From Sunxiuqinia rutila (lineage in GTDB: Bacteria; Bacteroidota; Bacteroidia; Bacteroidales; Prolixibacteraceae), in NCBI RefSeq assembly GCF_050589705.1, contig NZ_JBNGOT010000009.1, forward strand, positions 158,250-222,249: a DNA stretch of 64,000 nt. The letters run 5' to 3'. The position numbers were made by a program, and so were the translations under genes. How positions within the stretch are numbered: the first letter of the stretch is position 1; each line of letters opens with the position of its first letter. This document shows, piece after piece, positions 9,902 through 18,332 of the stretch. The notes below the pieces were generated by a model. It saw nothing but the letters and a program-made list of their open reading frames with translations. It was not told where the DNA came from and searched no databases.

Positions 9902-10228
9902 GAGGTTTATTTCTTTTTTAGATTAAACGTATTAATCCTTTTTCGATTTGACAAAAATATATTTTTTGAATGTTCTTCGCGAACAGTCAAAGATACGCCA
10001 AGCTCTGGTTTCATGCCTAAATTCTTGCTCTAAAATAAAATTCTGACTCCTTGATATTCTCAACAAACATCCAAAAAACCTTTGCTTTCGCTTCAAAATA
10101 AAAAAGGTTCATGCCAATCATGAACGATCAACACGAACCTTATAACAACACAGATTTACAACACCAAGCATCTCGCTTTGCTCCTAAAAAGCAAAAACAG
10201 AAAAGCTCAGTTCTCAATTTACTACAAC
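9902..10228. other. Intergenic region upstream of sbcDC
   Basis: A gap of 327 bases between the end of the SGNH hydrolase gene and the sbcD start. It holds the terminator of the upstream operon (10096-10141) and, at 9952-9959, the reverse complement of a TATTTTTG element resembling the Bacteroidota -7 box in sbcD orientation, 51 bases before its start. No properly spaced -33 TTG is seen. There is no coding sequence. Confidence 0.45.
10096..10141 (-). terminator. Rho-independent terminator closing the glycerol-phosphate operon
   Basis: On the minus strand AAGGTTC (10135-10141) pairs with GAACCTT (10104-10110), with a nested GTTCATG/CATGAAC hairpin in the same stretch, and is followed by TTTTTATTTT. 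It lies 88 bases past the SGNH hydrolase stop and marks the end of the nine-gene operon. Confidence 0.7.
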
Positions 10229-10903
10229 TTATTCATCAACATATTTTTGAATAACTTCTTTCCATTTCAGGTAACCTTCTCCCATCAAATGCAGCCCATC
10301 ATTGGTGTAATCGGGATTCAATTTAGCCCCGGAAGCATCGGTAAAATGACTAAACAGGTCAATGTAGGTAAGCTGCTTTTCGGAGGCAAGCTTTTTCAAC
10401 TCCGAATTTATTTCGGGCACCATCGCCCAGCGCGAAGCATGCTTTTTAAAATTGTCAAAGGCATCGTTCACAGGCAGTACACTTTGCAAATAAATTTGGG
10501 TTTTGGGGCTTTCATGCTGAATTCGTTCAAGGATTAGGCAAATATTGCCGACAATGGAGTCAACCGAAATCCCACGCGAAACATCGTTAATTCCGATCAA
10601 AAGAAAAAGCTTGGCTGGTTTTCCTTTCACAATAGGATCCAGACGATCCAGAATTCCGCTTGTAATATCGCCACTAATCCCCCTGTTTTTTACCCGGGGA
10701 TTATCAAAAAGCTCAGCCCATTCAGCTCCATCAGTAATGCTGTTTCCCAGGAAAATAATATCTTTTTTGCTGGATGGCAGGTTTTCGAACAAACTAGCCC
10801 GGCGCTCCCAGTAAATTGAATACTTCCGCTCTTGCGCCTGCGCTGTTTCCACCCAGGCAAAAACCATAAAAATGATGACTAATCGAATAACTCCTTGCTT
10901 CAT
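10229..10903 (-). CDS. SGNH/GDSL hydrolase, secreted
   Basis: A 224-residue protein with an N-terminal signal peptide ending near AQAQE. The SGNH blocks are present: GNSITDG with the nucleophile Ser55 (block I), GISGD (block II), IGINDVSRG (block III) and NDGLHLMGEGY with the catalytic Asp-His near the C-terminus (block V). Family knowledge: such enzymes remove acyl or acetyl groups from sugars, lipids or envelope polymers (TAP/PAF-acetylhydrolase type). It is the last gene of the glpD operon, 31 bases after the GlpT-type transporter gene. A role in deacylating the phosphodiester substrate before import is an inference from that context. Confidence 0.85.
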   Translation of the reverse strand: MKQGVIRLVIIFMVFAWVETAQAQERKYSIYWERRASLFENLPSSKKDIIFLGNSITDGAEWAELFDNPRVKNRGISGDITSGILDRLDPIVKGKPAKLFLLIGINDVSRGISVDSIVGNICLILERIQHESPKTQIYLQSVLPVNDAFDNFKKHASRWAMVPEINSELKKLASEKQLTYIDLFSHFTDASGAKLNPDYTNDGLHLMGEGYLKWKEVIQKYVDE

Positions 10904-10934
10904 TGTTGTTTAGTTTTTAAGTAATGACATCAGA

Positions 10935-12269
10935 TCAACCGGCCTTTTCTTCGATGTAACCCGAGTTCCAGGTAAAAGCGAAGAAAATGGTCGCTGCAAT
11001 TCCGGAGGCCACCAAAATCAGGAAGCCAAGCCCCCATCCATAGTGGGTTACCAAATAGCCAAGTCCCCATCCGGACAAGACGGTACTTAAGTAGGCAAAC
11101 AAGCCCGTAAGCCCAATGGCAGTAGCCGCAGCTTTCTTAGTTGCCAGGTTTGCAGCAATGATTCCGACCAGTGCCTGTGGCCCATAAATAAAGAAGCCTA
11201 CAATGCAAAGTAGCGTGCCATAAAAGAATGCACTTTCGTGGGGCAATTTCCAGAAGAAGAAAACGGCTATCGAACAGATCAACATGTAAATCAGAGCAGC
11301 ACGTCCTCCGCGGCCTTTAAACACCTTATCCATCATCCATCCGCTTGAAAGCATTCCCAGAATCCCAAATCCCTCGTAACCAGCAACTAACCAGCCTGCT
11401 TTTTGCAAATCAACGCCTTTCATTTCCGTCAGGAAAGTTGGGCCCCAATCCAAAATTGCATACCGAATAGTGTATAGGAAAAAGTTGGCCAAACAAAGGA
11501 ACCAAATGGCTGGATTACCAAAAACTTGCTTGCGCACAAAACGCTTGAAATCGCCTTTCTTTTTCTCGCCTTCCTCTTTTACTTCTTCATCCTCATTTTT
11601 ATACACTTCCACGGGAGGCAAGCCCAAAGACTGCGGTTTATCGCGATGCCGGTTCAGCAGGAAAAGCACGCCCACAAAAGCCAGGGCCGCCGGAACAATA
11701 AAACAGTAGCGCCAGTCGTACACCACCAAAAAGCTGTTCAGCACCAGCACCAAAGCTGCCCCAATGGAGTGTGAAGTATTCCAAATGGCAAACTTAACAC
11801 CACGTTCCGAAGGCGAGAACCAATTGGTTAAACTATTGGCACAAGGTGGAAAACCCATTCCCTGGAACCAGCCATTCAGCAACCAAAAAGCGCCAAAAGC
11901 CACCACTCCACTGCTCAAGCCAAAAAGCAAACTCATGGAAGCAGAAAAGAACAAGCCCACCGCCATAAAATAGCGCGGGTTGGTTTGATCACCAAAAAAG
12001 CCATTCACAAACTTGGAAATCCCATAAACCACACCATGCAAGGTCAGGAAAAGCCCTAAGTCGGCCTTCGAAATTCCCAAATCGGCTTCAATTGCAGGCA
12101 TCGCAATCGAAATGTTTTTCCGAACGAAATAAAACATCACATAGCCAATCATCGTGGTGTACATCACCCGTGTCCGCCAATATTTGTATTTGGCATTCAA
12201 CTCACTTTTATCCGTAATGGTTTGCTCCTTTTCTGGAGCAGGCTTCAGAAAACTCAATACATTCGTCAT
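10935..12269 (-). CDS. MFS transporter, organophosphate:phosphate antiporter (GlpT/UhpC-like)
   Basis: About 444 residues with roughly 12 membrane segments. After the first, the segment MFYFVRKNISIAMPAIEADLG and later GFGDQT-like loops are typical of the OPA family (GlpT, UhpT, PgtP); NGWFQGMGFPPCANSLTNWF matches its substrate-cavity helix. The family exchanges glycerol-3-phosphate or sugar phosphates for inorganic phosphate across the inner membrane. The frame is open to 12344, but that start would overlap transketolase; ATG at 12269 (MTNVLSFLKP) gives a normal cytoplasmic N-terminus and a 58-base gap. Sitting in an operon with glpD and a periplasmic GDPD makes glycerol-3-phosphate the most likely substrate (inference). 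Confidence 0.88.
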   Translation of the reverse strand: MTNVLSFLKPAPEKEQTITDKSELNAKYKYWRTRVMYTTMIGYVMFYFVRKNISIAMPAIEADLGISKADLGLFLTLHGVVYGISKFVNGFFGDQTNPRYFMAVGLFFSASMSLLFGLSSGVVAFGAFWLLNGWFQGMGFPPCANSLTNWFSPSERGVKFAIWNTSHSIGAALVLVLNSFLVVYDWRYCFIVPAALAFVGVLFLLNRHRDKPQSLGLPPVEVYKNEDEEVKEEGEKKKGDFKRFVRKQVFGNPAIWFLCLANFFLYTIRYAILDWGPTFLTEMKGVDLQKAGWLVAGYEGFGILGMLSSGWMMDKVFKGRGGRAALIYMLICSIAVFFFWKLPHESAFFYGTLLCIVGFFIYGPQALVGIIAANLATKKAAATAIGLTGLFAYLSTVLSGWGLGYLVTHYGWGLGFLILVASGIAATIFFAFTWNSGYIEEKAG

Positions 12270-12327
12270 CGTTTCAATTTTAGTTTTATCGGGGTTAGTT
12301 GTTGTTATTTTTTGAACACATAGCGAA

Positions 12328-14388
12328 TTACGACAGCGCTTCAACTGCTGGCTCTTCCACGCAGGCGAGTAATTTTTTCACTTGCTGATATACATTTTGA
12401 CCGGTAAAGCCAAATTTTTCATCCAACACCTGGTAAGGCGCAGAGTAGCCAAATGAGTTTAAGCCCCAAACGGTTCCACGGTTGCCAACCAAGCCTTCCA
12501 GCGTAGTTGGCAAGCCGGCTGTTAAACCGAATACCGGGCAATCTTCCGACATCACTGCTTGCTGATATTCTTTGGGTTGATTACGGAAGATCCCTTCCGA
12601 AATAGCCGATACAATCCGAACCTTCACTCCATCTTTACGCAACAGCTGAGCACCTTCAAATAAAGTTGCGACCTCGGAACCTGAAGCCACCAGCACTACT
12701 TCCGGATTCTCATCTTCATTAACAATGTAAGCTCCCTTTTCTGCCTGACGGGCTTCTTCCTGAAGGGTCGTTTTAGCCGGTAAGTCCACAATATTTTGAC
12801 GCGACAACAAAAGGCCGGTCGGTGTTGAATTATTTTTCAGGGCCATTTCCCAGGCTACTGTTGTTTCAACAGCATCAGCCGGGCGTAGCACCATCATGGA
12901 ATTTGCTCCATGGTGATTCTTCAGCTTTTCCAGCAAACGAATCTGCATTTCCTGCTCAACAGGCTCATGCGTTGGGCCATCTTCACCAACCCGAAATGAA
13001 TCATGTGTCCAGATAAACTTAACGGGCAGCTCCATCAAAGCAGCCATCCGCACAGCGGGTTTCATGTAATCAGAGAAAACAAAGAAAGTTCCGCACACGG
13101 GAATAACGCCGCCATGCAAAGCCATCCCAATGCACAAGCAAGCCATCGTTAACTCTGAAACTCCGGCCTCCAGAAAGGCTCCGCTAAAATCTTTTTTACT
13201 GAAACGATGTGTTTGTTTCAAAAAGCCATCGGTTTTATCTGAGTTAGATAAATCAGCCGATGAACAAATCATATTTTCAATATTTTGGGCAAAAGCACTC
13301 AATACAACAGATGAAGCCGCACGGGTAGATTGATTTGGTTTTTGCTGAATGCCCGCCCAATCCATGTCCGGCACATCACCTGAAAAGAAACGTTCCAATT
13401 TCGCGGCAAGCTCCGGATTTTCCTGAGCCCATTTGGCCTTATTGGCGTAACGTTCGGCCACGACTTCTTCCAATTCAATGTGACTTTGAGCATACAAATC
13501 CTGCACCTCAGGGAAAATGACAAATGGATTTTCCGGATCGCCTCCCAAGCCCCGAATGGTCTCATCAAATGAAGCACCAGAAGCCGACAACGGTTGTCCG
13601 TGCGTTGACAGCTGGTTGCCAAAATCTTTGCGTTCGGAAGTAACGGCGCCTTTCCCCATCACCGTCTTCCCAATGATCAGTGTTGGACGTTCGGTTTCAA
13701 ACATCGCATCTTTTAAAGCTTCGCGAATCGCTTTGACATCATGCCCATCAATTTCAACAACAACCCATCCCCAGGCACGGTATTTCATCGCTACATTTTC
13801 AGTAGAAACCGTGTCAACCGTAGTTGAAAGCTGTACATTATTTGAATCATAGAACATGACCAGATTATCCAAACCTAAATGTCCGGCAATCCGGCCTGCC
13901 CCTTGTGAAATTTCTTCTTGTATGCCGCCATCGGAGATGTAAGCATAAATGGTTTGATCCATCACCTCGCCAAAGCGAGCTTTTAAAAACTTGGCAGCAA
14001 TAGCAGCACCTACAGCATAAGTATGTCCCTGTCCCAATGGACCCGAGGTATTTTCTACTCCACGGGCAATATCCAACTCCGGATGACCGGAAGTAACACT
14101 TCCCCATTGACGGAATGCCGCCAGTTCATCCATCGTATATTTTCCTGTTAATGCCAACACCGAATACAACATGGGAGACATATGGCCAGGATCAAGAAAA
14201 AAACGATCCCGACCTTCCCACTCGGGATTATTAGGATCATAAATCAGAAATTCTGAAAACAAAACATTAATAAAATCAGCTCCTCCCATGGCACCCCCAG
14301 GATGTCCCGACTTGGCTTTTTCAACCATAGCAGCGGACAAAATACGGATATTGTCCGCTGCTCTCTTCATTGTTTCAATCTCGTTCAT
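12328..14388 (-). CDS. tkt: Transketolase
   Basis: About 686 residues, full length for transketolase. Landmarks: SGHPGGAMGGAD near the N-terminus, the GHTYAVGAAIAAKF stretch, the thiamine-diphosphate region SDGGIQEEISQGAGR (a variant of the usual GDGxxxEG), and the pyrimidine-domain motif HDSFRVGEDGPTHEP. The frame extends to 14460, but ATG at 14388 (MNEIETMKRAAD) is preceded by an AGGAACAAC element and matches family N-termini. It catalyses two-carbon transfers among pentose-, hexose- and triose-phosphates. Its place right after the FGGY kinase suggests that the pathway produces a pentulose or similar ketose phosphate. In Bacteroides, transketolase genes are also found in pentose operons. 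Confidence 0.95.
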   Translation of the reverse strand: MNEIETMKRAADNIRILSAAMVEKAKSGHPGGAMGGADFINVLFSEFLIYDPNNPEWEGRDRFFLDPGHMSPMLYSVLALTGKYTMDELAAFRQWGSVTSGHPELDIARGVENTSGPLGQGHTYAVGAAIAAKFLKARFGEVMDQTIYAYISDGGIQEEISQGAGRIAGHLGLDNLVMFYDSNNVQLSTTVDTVSTENVAMKYRAWGWVVVEIDGHDVKAIREALKDAMFETERPTLIIGKTVMGKGAVTSERKDFGNQLSTHGQPLSASGASFDETIRGLGGDPENPFVIFPEVQDLYAQSHIELEEVVAERYANKAKWAQENPELAAKLERFFSGDVPDMDWAGIQQKPNQSTRAASSVVLSAFAQNIENMICSSADLSNSDKTDGFLKQTHRFSKKDFSGAFLEAGVSELTMACLCIGMALHGGVIPVCGTFFVFSDYMKPAVRMAALMELPVKFIWTHDSFRVGEDGPTHEPVEQEMQIRLLEKLKNHHGANSMMVLRPADAVETTVAWEMALKNNSTPTGLLLSRQNIVDLPAKTTLQEEARQAEKGAYIVNEDENPEVVLVASGSEVATLFEGAQLLRKDGVKVRIVSAISEGIFRNQPKEYQQAVMSEDCPVFGLTAGLPTTLEGLVGNRGTVWGLNSFGYSAPYQVLDEKFGFTGQNVYQQVKKLLACVEEPAVEALS

Positions 14389-14469
14389 TGTTGTTCCTAT
14401 TTTCTTCTGTCCTTGCTTATTTTTCAATTCTTTTTGCATACTCCCTGCCGTTTGATCCATCTTATTCTC

Positions 14470-16113
14470 CTATTTCTTGTATTTCAAATACTCCCGATAC
14501 CTTATCTGATGAATGGCTGCATATTCTTTCCGCGGATAATATGTTTCTGAAAATCCCTGTCCCATGGTTTCCTGCGCCTCTTCAATGCTCGCATGCACAC
14601 CTGAAGCGACAGCTGCGAACATGGCAGCACCCAAGGCACACGACTCTTTGGCTTTCGTAATTTTCACCGGCAAGCCTAGTACATCAGCCATTGTCTGCAT
14701 GACAAAGGCTGACTTTTGAGCAATTCCGCCTGCTCCAATCACCTCATTAACGGACATCCCATTTTCGACATAGCGATCAACGATCGCTTTCAACCCATAA
14801 GTTGAAGCCTCTACCAAGGCTTTAAAAATGGCCGGAGCATTGCTTCCCAAGTGTAAACCTGTCACACTTGCTTTCACCGACTCATCTGCATCTGGCGAGC
14901 GACGCCCGTTAATCCAGTCTGTCGCTAAAACCGAATGAGCATCAACAGGAAGCTTTTCAGCTTCAGCTGTCAGCCAGGGAATCATTTGTTCGCTCATTTC
15001 TTTCACCAAGCGCTCCCGCAATGGCTGATCCAACCAATCAGCCTGAGGCAATAACTGCTCAAAAGGTCCTATCAACAGATCCTTAAACCATGCATATAAA
15101 TCGCCAAAAGCAGGCTGTCCGGCTTCAAAACCAATCAGCCCAGGCACCACCGAACCATCCACCTGACCGCAAATTCCAGGGACGACCGAAGCACCCACTT
15201 GATCCTTCTCGGCCACCAAAATATCACAGGTTGATGTTCCCACAACGCTCACCATAACGCCGGGTCTTATTTGAGCGCCAACAGCTCCAACATGGCAATC
15301 AACAGCTCCAACAGCCACCTTTACATCCGTGGAAAGTCCAAGTCGTAATGCCCACTCCTCCGTTAATTTTCCAATTGGAGTATCGCTGGTGTAAGTTTCC
15401 TGATAAGGGCGAAATAAAAACTCGGAAAAGTCGGGAGCCAATTTTCGCATAAATTCTTCGGAAGGAAGCCCTCCCCACTCTTCGTGCCACATGGCTTTAT
15501 GACCTCCGGCACAGCGACTATATCTTCGCTCGTTCGGATTACTGATTCCGCATAGCAAATTGGGCAGCCAGTCACAATGCTCAACCCACGAAAAAGCCCG
15601 TTTGTGCACGCTTTCATCTTTGCGCAATAAATGGAGCACCTTTGACCAAACCCACTCCGAAGAGTAGCGGCCTCCACTGTATTTGTTGTAGTCAATGGAC
15701 CACTGTCGAACTAAATCATTAATTTCCTCGGCTTCCTGCACAGCGGTATGATCTTTCCACAGAGCAAACATCGCATTGGGATTTTCACCAAACTCAGGCA
15801 GCAAAGCCAATGGGGTTCCGTCAACATTGGTCAAACAAACGGTGGAGCTTGTTGTGGCAAATGCAATTCCGACAACAGCAGCTCTCTGGCTCGGCGTCGC
15901 TGTTTGCAACATCTCAACCACAGCCTCCTCGAAAGCATCCAGGTAATCAGCAGGATGCTGGCGATACTGATTTACTTCCGAATTGCAGTACTTTCCTTCC
16001 ATCCATCGCGGATAAAACCGAGTGGCTGTTGCTTGAATTTCTCCGGAATGTGCATCAACCAAGACAACCCGGCAGGAATCAGATCCAAAGTCAGCTCCAA
16101 TAACCCCTTTCAT
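14470..16113 (-). CDS. FGGY-family carbohydrate kinase, ribulokinase (AraB) type
   Basis: A 547-residue kinase with the full FGGY fold. The N-terminal phosphate motif GADFGSDSCRVVLVD, the AraB-like stretch NQYRQHPADYLDAFEEAV, the VVGTSTCDILVAE segment and the C-terminal GAGGIAQKSAFVMQTMADVLG adenosine motif are all visible. Overall length and N-terminal arrangement are those of ribulokinase rather than glycerol kinase or xylulokinase. The gene starts 5 bases after the HAD phosphatase stop. No arabinose isomerase or ribulose-phosphate epimerase gene is nearby, so the natural substrate may be a different ketopentose or a pentitol rather than L-ribulose (inference). Confidence 0.87.
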   Translation of the reverse strand: MKGVIGADFGSDSCRVVLVDAHSGEIQATATRFYPRWMEGKYCNSEVNQYRQHPADYLDAFEEAVVEMLQTATPSQRAAVVGIAFATTSSTVCLTNVDGTPLALLPEFGENPNAMFALWKDHTAVQEAEEINDLVRQWSIDYNKYSGGRYSSEWVWSKVLHLLRKDESVHKRAFSWVEHCDWLPNLLCGISNPNERRYSRCAGGHKAMWHEEWGGLPSEEFMRKLAPDFSEFLFRPYQETYTSDTPIGKLTEEWALRLGLSTDVKVAVGAVDCHVGAVGAQIRPGVMVSVVGTSTCDILVAEKDQVGASVVPGICGQVDGSVVPGLIGFEAGQPAFGDLYAWFKDLLIGPFEQLLPQADWLDQPLRERLVKEMSEQMIPWLTAEAEKLPVDAHSVLATDWINGRRSPDADESVKASVTGLHLGSNAPAIFKALVEASTYGLKAIVDRYVENGMSVNEVIGAGGIAQKSAFVMQTMADVLGLPVKITKAKESCALGAAMFAAVASGVHASIEEAQETMGQGFSETYYPRKEYAAIHQIRYREYLKYKK

Positions 16114-16118
16114 AACTT

Positions 16119-16991
16119 CTATTTATTGTTTCGCGAAAGCTTTAACAGCTCTCCAAATGTTTCAATCGTTGGTGTCACCAAATTGGGTTTTGGGACTGCT
16201 TTTACGGCATCTTCTTCGGTCGCTTCACCCGACAATACAAGCACTCCAAAACTATTGGCCCGGTGTGCCATCAAAATATCGGTATAAATCCGGTCGCCAA
16301 TCATAGCAACTTCCTCACTTTTCAGGTTGTGTAGTTCTAAAATACCATTGAGCATTTCAGGCTGAGGTTTTCCTAAGACGACATCAGGCTCGCGCCCAAC
16401 TGATTTTTCGATTGCTGCACAAATGGAGCCGCAATCAACCAAAACCACAGGTTCATCGGTCGGGCAAACATAGTCCGGGTTGGTTGCCACATACAGTTTT
16501 TTCTGCGAAACCCACCAAGCTGCACGCGACAAGCGATCGTATGCCAGGGTTAAATCAAAACCCACTACAACAGCATCCGGCTCTTCCTTCGGATCATTTG
16601 GAACGGACTCAAATCCGGCCAGTTCAAACTCCTCAATCATACTTGGTGTTCCTAAGATAAACAGGCGTTTCACTTCTGGATGATGCTTCATCAAATAAGT
16701 AATGGTAGCTTGCGCTGTGGTGTACAATTCTTTCTTGGTAGCCACAACTCCCATCTTTCGCAAATGCTCCAAATAGTCAGCTGTACTTTTCGACGGATTA
16801 TTCGTCAAAAATGAATAACCAATTCCCATCGCCTTTAGATCAGCCAGAAATTGCTTGGTATAGGAAAACAGCGTATTCCCTTTATAAATAGTGCCATCCA
16901 TGTCCAGAGCAACATGCTTGATCTTTTGCAAATGGGTGTACAAAGCCTGCTCATCCGGAAAGGATGATAAAAATACTTTATCGTCTAACAT
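16119..16991 (-). CDS. HAD-IIA family sugar/glycerol phosphatase (NagD/AraL-like)
   Basis: A 290-residue HAD-superfamily hydrolase with the nucleophile motif LDMDGTIYKG (Asp30 and Asp32), the motif II threonine in SFLTNNPSKS, and motif IV MIGDRIYTDILMA. The C2-cap arrangement fits subfamily IIA (NagD, AraL, phosphoglycolate and glycerol-phosphate phosphatases). In Bacillus subtilis AraL is encoded beside AraM in the arabinose operon; here the homologue is 5 bases downstream of the AraM-type gene, which suggests a conserved partnership. A likely role is removing excess or dead-end phosphorylated intermediates (inference). Confidence 0.88.
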   Translation of the reverse strand: MLDDKVFLSSFPDEQALYTHLQKIKHVALDMDGTIYKGNTLFSYTKQFLADLKAMGIGYSFLTNNPSKSTADYLEHLRKMGVVATKKELYTTAQATITYLMKHHPEVKRLFILGTPSMIEEFELAGFESVPNDPKEEPDAVVVGFDLTLAYDRLSRAAWWVSQKKLYVATNPDYVCPTDEPVVLVDCGSICAAIEKSVGREPDVVLGKPQPEMLNGILELHNLKSEEVAMIGDRIYTDILMAHRANSFGVLVLSGEATEEDAVKAVPKPNLVTPTIETFGELLKLSRNNK

Positions 16992-16996
16992 AGTTT

Positions 16997-18313
16997 TTAT
17001 TCAAATATTTCGTTCAACCACTGATCCAGGTAACCCGTTCTTATGGCAATATCCAGAATCGTAAAACGGGACCGAATGTGTGATGCCCTGATGAATGAAC
17101 TTTTCATGCGTTTGCGGGAAATACCAATTTGCTCAGGCTCTACCGGAGCACCAACAGCCAATAGTCTTTTTTTGACCTCTTCTGAAGGAACCAGTTGTTC
17201 AGTCAGACGTGCTTTTAACACCGGCCAGTTTGTTTTAAGCTTTTGCAGCTGATCGCTCAAAGCGTCTTTATCGATGTATTTATTCTGAGTTTGCGTCAAG
17301 GCTGTTTCCAGAAAGTCAGTATTTTCAAACTGCTCTTTTATCTTTTGCTCCCATTCCGGCCATTCATCCCATTGTTTACAACAGGCTTCTACATCCAACA
17401 AATCCAATGGAGTTTGAAGCATTTTTTCGTACAAACGAGTAACAGCCAAAGTGGCAATTCCGACTTGGAAACCGTGCGATGGCGTTTCCCCTTCATAGGT
17501 ATGATGCTCCATGTTCCACAAGTGGCTGAACTGATGCTCAGCGCCGGATGCCGGACGGCTGGTTTGTGACCACTGCATGGCAAAACCTCCTAAAATCAAT
17601 CCTTCAACCAACGGTGTAATTGCCGTTAGCTGACCATTTTTAGCTCCTTCCGGATCGGCCAGTGCCTCTTTCAGTCCATCCTGTACAATTGACCAAGCCC
17701 GTGGATCAATCGGTTCCTCCTCCAACGCATCAGCAATAATCCAGTCGGCACCAGCGGTTACTTTTGCAAAAAGATCGGCATAGCCAGAAGCGGTCATCAA
17801 CGAAGGAGCCTGCCTGATGATTTCAACATCAGCCAAAACAGCCTGAGGGGCCGGACATGAAAAGGTTTGTTTAGCTCCCTGAAATGTAATGGAAGCACCA
17901 AAAGCTGTGTATCCATCCATAGACGCAGCTGTTGCCACACACATATACGGTCTGTCGGCGCGGGCTGCTGCCAGTTTGGTCAGGTCATTCAATGTGCCTG
18001 ATCCAACTGCTACAGGAATGGCATCATGCTTTTTTAAAGACGCTTCCAGCTTCTCTACATTTCCGAATTCAGCATACGGCTTTGGCTCGTCATAAACGAA
18101 TGGCTCCACTTCGGTCATTCCCTTTTTCTTCAGGCATTCAAACACCTTTTCGCCTGCAATCTTCCAAGTGGTTTGATCGCATACCACAACAGCTTTCCGC
18201 CCGTCAAAATTGGTTTTGAATAAATCAGGAACCTGTTCTATTATCTTCTCGTCTATGATCAAAGCTCGCGTATCCCGAGCTGAATCCAGCGCTTCTTTTA
18301 CATTCAGTTTCAT
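16997..18313 (-). CDS. sn-glycerol-1-phosphate dehydrogenase, AraM type
   Basis: A 438-residue member of the iron-containing-alcohol-dehydrogenase-like superfamily. The nucleotide-binding GSGTLNDLTKLAAAR, the AASMDGYTAFGAS loop, and the likely metal ligands in YADLFAK, HQFSHLWNMEHH and SHGFQVGIATL are all recognisable and characteristic of EgsA/AraM. It interconverts sn-glycerol-1-phosphate and dihydroxyacetone phosphate with NAD(P). The protein is somewhat longer than archaeal EgsA (about 350 residues), as is usual for bacterial AraM. It is encoded 19 bases after the polyol permease gene. Alternative substrates such as a pentitol phosphate cannot be excluded. Confidence 0.88.
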   Translation of the reverse strand: MKLNVKEALDSARDTRALIIDEKIIEQVPDLFKTNFDGRKAVVVCDQTTWKIAGEKVFECLKKKGMTEVEPFVYDEPKPYAEFGNVEKLEASLKKHDAIPVAVGSGTLNDLTKLAAARADRPYMCVATAASMDGYTAFGASITFQGAKQTFSCPAPQAVLADVEIIRQAPSLMTASGYADLFAKVTAGADWIIADALEEEPIDPRAWSIVQDGLKEALADPEGAKNGQLTAITPLVEGLILGGFAMQWSQTSRPASGAEHQFSHLWNMEHHTYEGETPSHGFQVGIATLAVTRLYEKMLQTPLDLLDVEACCKQWDEWPEWEQKIKEQFENTDFLETALTQTQNKYIDKDALSDQLQKLKTNWPVLKARLTEQLVPSEEVKKRLLAVGAPVEPEQIGISRKRMKSSFIRASHIRSRFTILDIAIRTGYLDQWLNEIFE

Positions 18314-18332
18314 TTGAACTATCTAATTTTTA

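Noticed and set aside
8966..10033. 355-codon + strand frame antisense to sbcD
   Set aside because: It lies entirely opposite the well-supported sbcD gene, crosses its start, and has no recognisable domain.
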